Below, piece by piece: positions 34,565 through 43,555 of a stretch of 64,000 nucleotides of DNA; position 1 is the first letter of the stretch; every line of letters starts with the position of its first letter. Below the pieces are notes generated by a model that did not search any database, was not told the origin of the DNA, and saw only the letters and a program-made list of their open reading frames with translations. This stretch comes from Bradyrhizobium canariense (GTDB lineage Bacteria > Pseudomonadota > Alphaproteobacteria > Rhizobiales > Xanthobacteraceae). A program made the translations under genes and the position numbers. The stretch lies in assembly GCF_018130465.1 (NCBI RefSeq), contig NZ_JAFCKJ010000003.1, positions 558,001-622,000 of the forward strand, read 5' to 3'.

Positions 34565-36190
34565 TTAGGGCTTGTAGACCTCCACCGTCTGCATCATGCC
34601 CATCTCCTCATGGTTCATCATGTGGCAGTGGAGCATGTAGACGCCGGCGAAATCGAGGAAGCGGGAGCGGAAAACGACCACGCCGCCTTTGCGCTCCACG
34701 ATCACGGAATCCCGCCATTCCGGCACCGCCAGCGCCTTGCCATTGGCCGAGACCACCTGGAACGGGTTGGTGTGGATGTGGAACACGTGGTCGTCATGCT
34801 CATGCGTGTTGACGATGGTCCACTCCTCGACCGCCCCGAGCTTGACCCGCTGGTCGATCCGTCCGGGGTCGAACTTCTTGCCATCGACGAAGAATTCGAA
34901 TTCCTGCCAATGGCCGGCGGCATCGGCCTCCGGCGCGGTCGCCGACAGCACCACCTTGCGGCGGTTGGTGATCTCGGAGTCCTTGATGGTCGCGAGCGGC
35001 GCCGGCGGCAGGGCGCGCGGCAGCGTCATGTCCATCGGCGCGCCTGACACCACGACCCGCGCCAGCGGCCCCACCGGCGAAGGATGGCCCTGATCGTAGG
35101 GCGCCGCATTGAAGGCGTAGGTGCCGGGGCTGCCTGCTTTCACCAGAATATCGGCGCGCTGCCCAGGCGCAATCAGGAGCTGCTTGAGCGGCTGCATGGC
35201 GCCGAGCTGGATGCCGTCATAGGCGATCGCATGCAGATCGTGCTTTTCCAGGTCGAGCAGCATGTCGTCCTGATAGGCGGCATTGAGGATGCGCCAGCGC
35301 TGCACCTCGCCGGGCCGCATCTCGATCATTGGCCGGCGCTGGCCGTTGATGGCGAGAAAGCGCGTCGCGGTTTCGGGAAACAGCGTCTCGAAATTCTCGA
35401 CCATGCCGCTCGCGTCGTAGACCACCTGGGTGAGCACCATGAGGCGCTCGCGGGCTGTGGCGATCTCGGGAACGTCGGCGAAATCGCCCTCGATGACGAC
35501 GGCACCGACCATGCCGGAGGACATCTGGATGTCGGCGCTGCCGTGGTGATGCGGGTGATACCAGTAGGTGCCCCTGGTGTGATCGGCCGGCAGGGTGATC
35601 TCGATGTTGTAGCTGCGGCCCGGAGCCATCGAGCGCATGACGTTGTCGGCAATCCCGCTCGGGCTGGTGTGCGCGCCGTGGAAATGGAAATTGGTGTTGT
35701 TGAACTGGTGCGGATGGCTGATGTCGGCCGGCAATCCATCGCGGTTCGGCGGCAGGTCGTTGATCATCTTGATGCGCAGCGTCTCGCCGGGCTTCATGCG
35801 CAGGGTCGGCCCGGGGCTGCCGCCCTCGTAGGATCTGACATAGAGCCTGACACCGCCGATCTGGCGGTAGGCATAGCCGACCCGCAAGGTCGTGCTCAGC
35901 ACGCCATTGACGGACCGCCGCACCTCGGGCTCGAGCAGCGGCTGATCCATGGCGGAAACCGGCGTTTCCGGCACCATGCCCATGGTCGGCGACATGTCCG
36001 CGGTGTGCGAGGCGCCGGCATGGTCGTGCACGGCATGCTGGGCATTCGCTGCCCCTGCGACCAGCGACAAAGCGCCTGCCTTGAGACCGTAATCGAGCAA
36101 TTGGCGTCGCGAGAGCTTTGTCATATCCGCTGTGACTGGAGAGACGTCGTTCGGATCGTGCTGCATTTGCGTTTCGCCCCCGTTGCCCAT
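34565..36190 (-). CDS. Multicopper oxidase, Tat-exported
   Basis: 541 residues from the first start; ATGs at 36166 and 36124 are also possible. The twin-arginine signal is L-S-R-R-Q-L-L-D-Y. All four copper clusters are present: H-F-H-G-A-H near 173, H-P-H-H-H-G near 216, H-V-F-H-I-H-T-N-P-F near 473, and the T1 site H-C-H-M-M-N-H-E-E-M-G-M near 522-533. It is a three-domain laccase/CueO-like enzyme. The His/Met-rich stretch after the signal (H-A-V-H-D-H-A-G) may load copper. It diverges from the molybdenum hydroxylase operon. Confidence 0.93.
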   Translation of the reverse strand: MGNGGETQMQHDPNDVSPVTADMTKLSRRQLLDYGLKAGALSLVAGAANAQHAVHDHAGASHTADMSPTMGMVPETPVSAMDQPLLEPEVRRSVNGVLSTTLRVGYAYRQIGGVRLYVRSYEGGSPGPTLRMKPGETLRIKMINDLPPNRDGLPADISHPHQFNNTNFHFHGAHTSPSGIADNVMRSMAPGRSYNIEITLPADHTRGTYWYHPHHHGSADIQMSSGMVGAVVIEGDFADVPEIATARERLMVLTQVVYDASGMVENFETLFPETATRFLAINGQRRPMIEMRPGEVQRWRILNAAYQDDMLLDLEKHDLHAIAYDGIQLGAMQPLKQLLIAPGQRADILVKAGSPGTYAFNAAPYDQGHPSPVGPLARVVVSGAPMDMTLPRALPPAPLATIKDSEITNRRKVVLSATAPEADAAGHWQEFEFFVDGKKFDPGRIDQRVKLGAVEEWTIVNTHEHDDHVFHIHTNPFQVVSANGKALAVPEWRDSVIVERKGGVVVFRSRFLDFAGVYMLHCHMMNHEEMGMMQTVEVYKP

Positions 36191-36400
36191 CCGTCTTCAG
36201 TTTGATTCGATTCTAAAGCAAGCGCGAAACGTCGATCCCATCCGGGAAGCGCACGACATTCACCGGTTGTAAACGCCCAGACCCTTTCTATCGTCGTATG
36301 ACGAATCATGACGGATTCGAGCTAGCATCGATGCGAACTCTCCGGGCATCGATGCCGCAAGCATCATGATGTTCTCGAAACCTTGTACAAGGATCTGATC

Positions 36401-39172
36401 ATGAGGCCTTCGCGACGCGAGTTCGTGAAGTGGTTATCGGCGGGAGGCATCTCGGTCAGCCTGTCGCATCTGGCTTCGGCGGCGGGAGTTCCCTTCGCAG
36501 CCCACGAGACGCTACCTGGACGCGGCAAGTTCAATCCCGCGACAAAGGGCGCCGGCCGTGTCGACGGCGTCGCCAAGGTCACCGGCGCAAAGCTTTACGC
36601 CTCCGACTTCCGGGCCAACGATCTCCCGGGTTGGCCACCGGCCACCTCGCACGCGATCCTGGTCCGCGCCAACGACGCCACGCACGTCTGTACCGGGCTG
36701 GACCTCGCCCGCCTCGGCGGCGCGCTCAAGCCGTCGGTGGTGATCACCGCCGCTGATCTCGACCGGATCGGGACGCAGGTGCCGGAATTCTATGCGGGCG
36801 ACCTGTTCTGTCCGATCGGCACGACGCCGCTCTATCTGGGACAGCCGGTCGCGCTTTTGATCTTCGAAAAATTCGACGCCTTCGACCAGGCGCGTCTCGC
36901 GCTGCGCGACGGCACGTTCGTCCAATTCGGCGAGGAGACCGGGCCTGTCCTCGTCCCGGATTACGGAGCCTTCCGCTTCACCCGCGTGGCAGGTCCCTCG
37001 CCTGACAAGCCGGATGTCTATTCGCCGCTCCAGGCCGGCTGGGTCTCGCCCAAGAAGGTACAGAGCGCGGCGCTGCCGGTGTGGTCGCCGCTCGCGAAGG
37101 ACATGCCGGCGGATTACGCCAAGGCGGCGAAATATGGCGAGCAGATCCGCGCCGAGCTTGCAGCGGACGACGCCTCGATGCTGGTGCTCGACCGCGAGTT
37201 CGAGACGCAATCGGTCGACCCGATGTTCCTGGAGCCGGAATGCGGGCTCGCCTGGTACGACGGCAAGGGCGGCAATCTCGAACTGCTGCTTGGCGTCCAG
37301 TCGCCCTACGAGGCGGCGGATTCGATCGCGCATCTCTTGGGCAAGGCCCGCGCGCCCTACAAGCCGGCGCACATCAACGCGCAGTTCGCCCATGTCGGCG
37401 GCGGTTTTGGTGGCCGCGATCACACACCTTTCATTCTCTACGTTGCGCTCGCGGCGGTCTGCTTTCCCGGCAAGCCGGTGCGGCTGGCGCATGACCGCTA
37501 CCAGCAGTTTCAGGCCGGCATCAAGCGCCACGCGATCAAGATGCGCTCGCGCATCGGCATCGATCGCGCGACCGGCAAGATCAAGGCGTTCGCCGCCGAT
37601 CACGTGCTCGACGGCGGCGGGCTCGCCCATTTCTCGGCCAGCGTCGCCGTCGTCGCGGCCACCGGCGCGATCGGCATCTACGACATTCCGAAGGTCGACG
37701 TCAGGACCGTCGCGGTGCACTCGCGCGGCGTGAGCGCGGGCTCGATGCGCGGCTACGGCATCCTGCAAGCCATGACGGCTCTGGAGGTCCTGATCGACGA
37801 GGCGGCGTCCGAGCTCAAGACCGATCCGATCGAATTCCGGCGGCGCAATGCGCTACCCCAGAACGGCCGGACCATGACGGGCAATCCCTACATCGTCTCG
37901 GTGCGCACGCCCGAAATCCTCGACAAGCTCGAGAAGCACCCGATCTGGCAGCAGCGGGCGCAATTCAAACAAGCATCGTCGGATCGGCTGGTCGGCACCG
38001 GCGTCGCCTGCGTGACGAAAGACTATGGCTCCGGCGCGGACGGCTCGCTCGGACGCGTGGAGCTTGCCCCCGACGGCAGGATCGTCATCTATTGCGATCA
38101 TGTCGAGATGGGCAACGGCATCGGGACGGCGCTGGCCAACCGGGTGGCCGGCCATCTCGGCGCCATCGCCGACGAGATCTCGGTCGCCCGCGTCGACAGC
38201 TATGACGTGCTCGGGCTGGTCACATCAGGCGATCCCTCCACCATCGACCAGAAGACCCAGGATGCCGCGGAGAAAAACCCGCGCTGGGTGCCCGCGATCA
38301 GCTCGCCGACAAGCTCCTCGATCGGCGCGCATGTCGGCACCCATTCCGCCGGGGAAGCCGCCCGCGTCATCTTCCGCTTCGGCCTGTGGCCTGCGGCGCT
38401 GGAGCTGTGGCGCATCGCGAAGGCCGATCCGCGCGCGCGGCAATGGGCCAGCGCAAGCTGGCAGAACGGCCAGCTCACCATGCCCGGCCTCGAACCGCTC
38501 GCCCTCCCCGTGCTCGCGGCAACAGCTCACGCGCGCGGCTTCGTCACCGGTGCGGTTGCGCACAGCTTCTCGCGCTGGGCGTGGTCGCGTGCACGCTTTC
38601 CGCTGTCCGGCGAGCAATACCGCGCCGACATCGACGCGCTCGCGATCCGCAAAGGCAACGGCAAGTTCGAGCGGATCAACCGCACCAGCGTCAAGTTTCC
38701 GCCGACCGACAACAACCGGATCGGCACCGCCTACACCTCGATGTGCGGCACGGTCGTCCGCGTCGAGATCGAGCGCGCAACAGGCGCGCTTCGCATCGCC
38801 AAGGCCTATAGCGTGTTCGAATGCGGCACCGCGCTGGTGCCCGAGGTGGTGATGGGCCAGGCCCAGGGCGGCTTCGCCATGGGCGTCGGCTACGCGCTGC
38901 TCGAAACCCTGCCCCCATTCGAGGGCGGGCCGGGCAACGGCGAATGGAATCTCGGGCGCTATCTGGTCGCACGCGGCTCCGACCTGCCGCTCCGCGATCT
39001 CGAGATCGAGATGCTGAAGCCGCTAGTCCCAGACGAAGCACCGAAGGGCATGGCGGAGGTCGTGATGATCCCGATCGTGCCGGCGCTCATCAACGCCATC
39101 CACGACGCCACCGGCCATCGCTTCCGCGCGCTGCCGGTCACCGCAAGCCTATTGAAGGGAGTGCTCGCGTGA
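36401..39172 (+). CDS. Molybdenum hydroxylase large subunit (isoquinoline-oxidoreductase IorB type)
   Basis: 923 residues of the xanthine-dehydrogenase family. The ATG at 36401 follows AAGGA and starts a Tat signal (S-R-R-E-F-V-K), so the enzyme is periplasmic, as for IorAB-type aldehyde or N-heterocycle oxidases. The molybdopterin-cytosine-dinucleotide motif G-G-G-F-G-G-R-D is near 332, and the catalytic glutamate is in K-G-M-A-E-V-V near 886. It overlaps the [2Fe-2S] subunit gene by 4 bp (GTGA). The true substrate is unknown, and the isoquinoline name reflects homology only. Confidence 0.92.
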   Translation: MRPSRREFVKWLSAGGISVSLSHLASAAGVPFAAHETLPGRGKFNPATKGAGRVDGVAKVTGAKLYASDFRANDLPGWPPATSHAILVRANDATHVCTGLDLARLGGALKPSVVITAADLDRIGTQVPEFYAGDLFCPIGTTPLYLGQPVALLIFEKFDAFDQARLALRDGTFVQFGEETGPVLVPDYGAFRFTRVAGPSPDKPDVYSPLQAGWVSPKKVQSAALPVWSPLAKDMPADYAKAAKYGEQIRAELAADDASMLVLDREFETQSVDPMFLEPECGLAWYDGKGGNLELLLGVQSPYEAADSIAHLLGKARAPYKPAHINAQFAHVGGGFGGRDHTPFILYVALAAVCFPGKPVRLAHDRYQQFQAGIKRHAIKMRSRIGIDRATGKIKAFAADHVLDGGGLAHFSASVAVVAATGAIGIYDIPKVDVRTVAVHSRGVSAGSMRGYGILQAMTALEVLIDEAASELKTDPIEFRRRNALPQNGRTMTGNPYIVSVRTPEILDKLEKHPIWQQRAQFKQASSDRLVGTGVACVTKDYGSGADGSLGRVELAPDGRIVIYCDHVEMGNGIGTALANRVAGHLGAIADEISVARVDSYDVLGLVTSGDPSTIDQKTQDAAEKNPRWVPAISSPTSSSIGAHVGTHSAGEAARVIFRFGLWPAALELWRIAKADPRARQWASASWQNGQLTMPGLEPLALPVLAATAHARGFVTGAVAHSFSRWAWSRARFPLSGEQYRADIDALAIRKGNGKFERINRTSVKFPPTDNNRIGTAYTSMCGTVVRVEIERATGALRIAKAYSVFECGTALVPEVVMGQAQGGFAMGVGYALLETLPPFEGGPGNGEWNLGRYLVARGSDLPLRDLEIEMLKPLVPDEAPKGMAEVVMIPIVPALINAIHDATGHRFRALPVTASLLKGVLA

Positions 39173-39693
39173 CGACCCTCAGCCTCACCATCAACGGCCA
39201 GAAGCACGGTCCGATGGACGTCCGCGACGACCTCTCGATGAACGATTTCCTGCGCGAGATGCTGGGCATGACCGGCACCAAGTTCGGCTGCGGCGCCGCA
39301 CAGTGCCTGAGCTGCGCCATCATCGTCGACGCGCCCGACGGCACCAGCACCACCAGCCCGACATGCGTCGCGCCCGCCGTCAATTTCGACGGCAAGTCGA
39401 TCCGCACCGTCGAGGGGCACGCCAGGGACGGCCAGCTCTCGGCATTGCAACAGGCCTTCATCAATCACTTTGCTTTTCAGTGCGGCTATTGCACCGCCGG
39501 CTTCCTCAATGAGGGCCAGGTCTTGCTGGAGCGCCTGGCGCGGACACCGGTCGCGCGCGAGGCACTGGAGCAGACCATCGCGGATGCGCTCGACGGTCAT
39601 CTCTGTCGCTGCACCGGCTACGTCAAATATCACGAGGCGGTGCGCGACGTGATCCTCGCCGATTCGAACCGCTACCTCATTGCCACCAAGTGA
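39169..39693 (+). CDS. [2Fe-2S] subunit of the molybdenum hydroxylase (IorA type)
   Basis: 174 residues starting at GTG 39169, which overlaps the large-subunit stop. Two iron-sulfur clusters are shown: the plant-type site G-C-G-A-A-Q-C-L-S-C near 40-49 and the second set C-G-Y-C near 104 and C-R-C-T-G-Y near 146. It has no signal of its own and is presumably exported with the large subunit. It passes electrons to the c-type protein encoded next. Confidence 0.95.
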   Translation: MTTLSLTINGQKHGPMDVRDDLSMNDFLREMLGMTGTKFGCGAAQCLSCAIIVDAPDGTSTTSPTCVAPAVNFDGKSIRTVEGHARDGQLSALQQAFINHFAFQCGYCTAGFLNEGQVLLERLARTPVAREALEQTIADALDGHLCRCTGYVKYHEAVRDVILADSNRYLIATK

Positions 39694-39706
39694 GCGGACA
39701 CCATCC

Positions 39707-40324
39707 ATGAGATCCGACACGCGGTTTCGTACAATGGCCGTCATCGCCACCCTCGCCGGCAGTCTCAGTGCGGGCTACGCGGCGTCGGAGACGGCGAGCC
39801 ACGCCCTCGCCTCGCCCGAAAGCTTTGCCGCGATCGGCGACACAGAGAAGCGCTCGGCCGCAATCTTCACCGAGCTCGGCAAGGTGCTGACGCATCCGCG
39901 TTGCACCAATTGTCATCCGGCCGGCGATAGGCCGCATCAGGGCGACAGCGCCCGCCTGCATCAGCCGCCGGTCACGCGCGGCGCTGACGGCCATGGGCTC
40001 GAGGCGATGCGCTGCAACACCTGCCACCAGAAAGCCAATTTCGAGCCCGGCCGCATGCCCGGCCATCCCGACTGGCACCTGGCCCCGCGCGAGATGGCCT
40101 GGGAGGGCAGGACCATCGGCGAGATCTGCGAGCAGATCAGGGATCCCGCCCGCAATGGTGGGCGCAAGGTGGAAGACCTGATCGACCATATCGGCAAGGA
40201 CACCCTGGTCGGCTGGGCCTGGAAGCCCGGCTTCGGCCGCTCGCCCGTGCCGGGCACGCAGGAGCAGGCCGGCGCGCTTGTCGAGGCCTGGGCGAAGACC
40301 GGAGCGGCGTGCCCGGCTCCGTAG
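39707..40324 (+). CDS. Periplasmic di-haem c-type protein of the hydroxylase cluster
   Basis: 205 residues. The signal peptide runs to about 25. Two C-x-x-C-H haem sites are present, C-T-N-C-H near 66 and C-N-T-C-H near 104. The C-terminal part G-W-A-W-K-P-G-F-G-R-S-P is repeated at 41865-41999. Proteins of this type next to IorAB homologues are often annotated as an isoquinoline 1-oxidoreductase subunit, and it probably takes electrons from the [2Fe-2S] subunit. It starts 13 bp after that gene. Confidence 0.85.
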   Translation: MRSDTRFRTMAVIATLAGSLSAGYAASETASHALASPESFAAIGDTEKRSAAIFTELGKVLTHPRCTNCHPAGDRPHQGDSARLHQPPVTRGADGHGLEAMRCNTCHQKANFEPGRMPGHPDWHLAPREMAWEGRTIGEICEQIRDPARNGGRKVEDLIDHIGKDTLVGWAWKPGFGRSPVPGTQEQAGALVEAWAKTGAACPAP

Positions 40325-40331
40325 GGCGAGC

Positions 40332-40372
40332 GCCGCTTGAAATACTGCACCTCGCGTTCGTGCTTCCCGGCC
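40332..40372 (-). pseudogene. Remnant of a 49-residue protein gene 3' end
   Basis: About 40 bases match the 3' end of the small gene at 44647-44796: both read K-H-E-R-E-V-Q-Y-F-K-R on the minus strand. Nothing else of the gene remains here. It lies just after the stop of the di-haem gene, at the junction with the glcG segment. Confidence 0.6.
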
Positions 40373-40394
40373 CTGACGAATTAGGCCGGTCCGG

Positions 40395-40856
40395 TCAGGA
40401 TCCGAAAGCCGCGAGACCCGCCAATGCGACCTGCGCGTCCTGGGTTGATTGCATGCCCGATACGCCGATCGCGCCGATCACTCTGCCGTCGCGCAGGATC
40501 GGAAGGCCGCCTTCCAAAGGCGTCAGGTTGGTCATGCCCAGAAGCCGCAGATGGAGGCCACCGTCGGCGAGCGCGGATTCGAACAGCGCCGTCGATCGCC
40601 TGAAATCGACTACCGTTTTCGCCTTCTGCTGAGCGACGAGCACGCTGCCATGCTGCGCCTGATCGAGACGATATAGCAGCACGAGATGGCCGCCGCTGTC
40701 GGCGATGGCGATCACCATGGGCCATCCCTGCCGCTCGGCTTCGGCGCGGGCCGCACCGGCGACGAGCGCCGCCTCGTCGAGCGTTATGGGGGCGCCGTAG
40801 AGAGGCGTCAGGGCTGCGAGAGGCGCTTTTGCCGTCGAGGGGGCGATCTTCGTCAT
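40395..40856 (-). CDS. GlcG/HbpS-family haem-binding-like protein
   Basis: 153 residues of the DUF336/HbpS fold: the A-x-x-x-A-x-x-x-G helix near 30, then I-A-I-A-D-S-G-G-H-L-V near 50, G-G-L-P-I near 118, and V-I-G-A-I-G-V-S-G near 127. The family binds haem or small redox molecules, and several members sit by redox operons. It diverges from the LysR gene across a short AT-rich gap holding an inverted repeat, so it is the likely LysR target. Confidence 0.9.
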   Translation of the reverse strand: MTKIAPSTAKAPLAALTPLYGAPITLDEAALVAGAARAEAERQGWPMVIAIADSGGHLVLLYRLDQAQHGSVLVAQQKAKTVVDFRRSTALFESALADGGLHLRLLGMTNLTPLEGGLPILRDGRVIGAIGVSGMQSTQDAQVALAGLAAFGS

Positions 40857-40888
40857 GGAGAGCTCCAGGTCGTTGAGAGCTCATCAAC

Positions 40889-40920
40889 ATCATATTGCGC
40901 ATCTGGTGATAATATATGAT
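40889..40920. promoter_or_regulatory. Inverted repeat in the glcG-lysR gap
   Basis: ATCATAT at 40889-40895 and ATATGAT at 40914-40920 form a 7-bp inverted repeat with an 18-base spacer in the AT-rich divergent gap. It is a plausible LysR binding region overlapping the glcG promoter. Confidence 0.45.
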
Positions 40921-40958
40921 ATCCCGGATACATTATCTCACTTGTCGAGAGAATAGCC

Positions 40959-41846
40959 CTGACCTCGCTTGCGGACTACACGATTTTTCTGGCGATCGTT
41001 GACGAGGGCAGCCTGACATCGGCAGCAGCTCGTCTCGGCCGATCGCTTCAGGCGGTCAGCCGTTCGCTGGCGCGGCTCGAGCAGGATCTTGGCGTGGAGC
41101 TCGTGTCGCGGACGACGCGGCGCCTGCATCCGACGACGGCAGGACTCGATTTTGCCGACCGCATCCGCCTGGCACTCGCGACCATCGACGGCGCGCGCGA
41201 AGATCTGATTGCCAGCGACCGGCGCCTCGCCGGCACGATCCGCATCGGCACATCGAGCCTGTTCGGGCCCGAATATGTGACACCCGCGCTAAGCCAGTTC
41301 CTGATACGGAATCCGGAAGTCGACATCGAACTTGTCTTGTCTGATGAGCATGTCGACCTCGTCGCCGAGAAGCTCGATTTCGCGGTTCGTATCGGCAACC
41401 TGCCAAACTCGAACTTGCGGGTTCGCCGCATCGGCGGACTGAATTGGGCGGTCTTCGCTTCACCGGCTTATCTCGCCGCGTACGGTCGTCCCGAGCATCC
41501 AGGCGAGCTATCCCGCCATGAATGCGTGCTGCGGACCAGCGACGACGACAGATGGGTATTTGACGACAACAAGCGGCGCATAGAGGTGCATGGCCGCTTT
41601 CGATCGGAAAATGCCGCCGTGCGCAATGCGGCCGTGGCGTCTGGCTTTGGCATCGGACTCGCACCGCTCTGGCAGGTGCGCAGGCTCATCGAGCAAGGAA
41701 TTGTCGAGCAAATCCTCGTCGGTCACGAGCCGCCCCCGATTCCCCTCCAGATCGTTTGGGTCAGGCGGGGTACCGGCGCGTTGCCGCGACGCGTCCGTGC
41801 CGCCATGGATTTCCTCGTGACGCGGCTCTCTGCTCTGCGGATATGA
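40959..41846 (+). CDS. LysR-family regulator, apparent CTG start
   Basis: About 295 residues. The N-terminal helix-turn-helix is complete: D-Y-T-I-F-L-A-I-V-D-E-G-S-L-T-S-A-A-A-R-L-G-R-S-L-Q-A-V-S-R. No ATG, GTG or TTG lies in frame before this motif; the frame is open back to 40920, after a TGA, and the best start is CTG at 40959, behind GAGAGAA. The next GTG (41094) would remove the DNA-binding domain. The effector domain (about 95-290) is normal. It probably controls the divergent glcG. Confidence 0.8.
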   Translation: MTSLADYTIFLAIVDEGSLTSAAARLGRSLQAVSRSLARLEQDLGVELVSRTTRRLHPTTAGLDFADRIRLALATIDGAREDLIASDRRLAGTIRIGTSSLFGPEYVTPALSQFLIRNPEVDIELVLSDEHVDLVAEKLDFAVRIGNLPNSNLRVRRIGGLNWAVFASPAYLAAYGRPEHPGELSRHECVLRTSDDDRWVFDDNKRRIEVHGRFRSENAAVRNAAVASGFGIGLAPLWQVRRLIEQGIVEQILVGHEPPPIPLQIVWVRRGTGALPRRVRAAMDFLVTRLSALRI

Positions 41847-41864
41847 GTGGCGGCTTCGCCGCCT

Positions 41865-41999
41865 GACCACATCGGCAAGGACACCCTTGTCGGCTGGGCC
41901 TGGAAGCCCGGCTTCGGCCGCTCGCCCGTGCCGGGCACGCAGGCGCAGGCCGGCGCGCTGGTGGAGGCTTGGGTCAAGACGGGGGGCGGCGTGTCTTGA
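41865..41999 (+). pseudogene. Duplicate 3' end of the di-haem c-type gene
   Basis: 45 codons, ending in TGA, that repeat the end of the di-haem gene (40184-40322). Most base changes are silent, and the peptide D-H-I-G-K-D-T-L-V-G-W-A-W-K-P-G-F-G-R-S-P-V is identical in both. The 5' part, with the haem sites, is absent. This and the remnant at 40332 bracket the glcG-lysR segment. The rest of 41847-42144 holds nothing I can identify. Confidence 0.75.
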
Positions 42000-42144
42000 T
42001 CCCTAGCGGATGCTCATAAATTCGATTCGGATGAATAGCCGCTCCACATTCGAGAGCAGACATGGTCAGCCCACCCTATAGAGTCGGCTAAGGGCCAAAA
42101 GCAGACCTCATCGGGTCGCTCTTCCTTCGATGACATGCTGACAG

Positions 42145-42891
42145 CTAATGATGTGAGAAATCGACTGATCGGTTTAAGACCATATTCTCAAGAACCTTGA
42201 TCCCGCTGGCGATTTGCCGGTCGAAGTCCTTCACCCCATAGTCGTCGCCCTTGGGTTTGTTCGAAGAGAAAAACGAAACCCATAAGGACAGGTTATCGTG
42301 ACACGCAAAGATCGAACACGCTCCAGAAAAGCCGCAAGATAGCGGGTAATAGCGGCTTTTCGCACGGTCACCGCTATCTAGAAATTTGATGAAGAGGCTC
42401 GAAGAATTTCTTTCGTTGTCCTGCCTAGTCCACCCATATTGGTCGATCGGCATGTCCAGTGCTACCTGCCGATAGCGGGCCCAATCCGCTTTCATGGGTT
42501 CGCAATAGTTGTCCCCGCCCGAACGAATACCGACCTTGTTCACTCCGGCTGCGACCGGAATGCCGATGATCTCGTGAGGATGATTAACCGAGGTCCCTGC
42601 GCTAACGTCAATCCAATCCGACGACCGCAGCATGGGTACATAGCGGCCTGGATCGCGCACCAAATCACGCAGGTAGAAAAGACTAACGCCCGTGCCTGGC
42701 GCCTTTGAGACGCCGAATCCGATCTGGTTGTCCTGCGGGCTTTCCCCCGGCAGCGCGACGGTCAGGCCATTCAAGTCAACAAGGTATCTTCCGTCCGCGG
42801 CTCGCCTGATCGCTTCTTCGCACGGCGCGGTTGGTATCGAACTCATTGCGACAAGCACGGTGATGACCGCGCTCTTCCAGATGGTGCTCAT
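42145..42891 (-). CDS. Secreted protein, function unknown
   Basis: 248 residues from ATG 42891, with GGAG eight bases upstream. The signal peptide runs to about 22 (P-T-A-P-C). The mature protein has at least five cysteines and no motif I know; stretches such as G-Y-L/R-Y-L-V-D-L-N-G-L-T-V-A and R-S-S-D-W-I-D-V look like strands. The codon use and lower GC differ from neighbours, suggesting recent acquisition. Confidence 0.65.
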   Translation of the reverse strand: MSTIWKSAVITVLVAMSSIPTAPCEEAIRRAADGRYLVDLNGLTVALPGESPQDNQIGFGVSKAPGTGVSLFYLRDLVRDPGRYVPMLRSSDWIDVSAGTSVNHPHEIIGIPVAAGVNKVGIRSGGDNYCEPMKADWARYRQVALDMPIDQYGWTRQDNERNSSSLFIKFLDSGDRAKSRYYPLSCGFSGACSIFACHDNLSLWVSFFSSNKPKGDDYGVKDFDRQIASGIKVLENMVLNRSVDFSHH

Positions 42892-43136
42892 GCGGCTGCT
42901 CCGGCCTCGACCATTCTTGGCTTTGGCTACGAAACCTTTTGGTTGCATGCGTAGCGGAACGTCAACCGTGGGCCCGACCAATGCTCAATTTTCCATAAAC
43001 AGCGAGGTCCGCAGCGGGTCACAAGCGGTCCTGCACCAGCTGATCGCGGCAGGTCGGCTATGGGCCAATATCAGACGTGGTATCACCGGGTGCAGCGCCC
43101 GAGCAGCGGCTTTAAGGGACGAAGGCATTGTTGTGA

Positions 43137-43325
43137 TTACAAGGATGGCGGCCCACGTTGTTCTCGCTGCGCCTTGTTTCTTGAAAATTCGACATCGCAA
43201 TAAAAATATCCGCAGCTTACAACTCGGCTAAAGGAATAATAACCATCGAAAGTTCTGATCATTGCTATCAGCAAGGCTATCGCGACGATCGCCCAAGCCA
43301 TCTTCGGTGTATCCGGCAATTTCAT
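43137..43325 (-). CDS. Small single-pass membrane protein, function unknown
   Basis: 62 residues. One transmembrane helix (A-W-A-I-V-A-I-A-L-L-I-A-M-I, about 10-24) is followed by an aromatic and cysteine-containing segment (Y-Y-S-F-S-R-V-V-S-C-G-Y-F-Y-C) and a basic tail. The ATG at 43325 is chosen because the upstream frame is not protein-like. GAGGA lies 12 bases upstream. It is in the same low-GC region as the preceding gene. Family unknown. Confidence 0.45.
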   Translation of the reverse strand: MKLPDTPKMAWAIVAIALLIAMIRTFDGYYSFSRVVSCGYFYCDVEFSRNKAQREQRGPPSL

Positions 43326-43555
43326 TTTCGGCGTTGTCCTCACCCCAACGAGCCTTTTCCATCGTCGGTACTGGCCACTTGTCTGGTGCACTGTTAGTAA
43401 AATGATTCACACGCAACTATGGCGCTAATTAAGCTGAGACACTACCAGTTATTCTCAAGCTGTCCGCTTTGGGTCACTTGCCGACATCGCCGCGAGTCGC
43501 ACGTCAGGCCTGCTTTACCTTCGCAAGCGGACACCCGGAACTTTGAGTAACCGCC

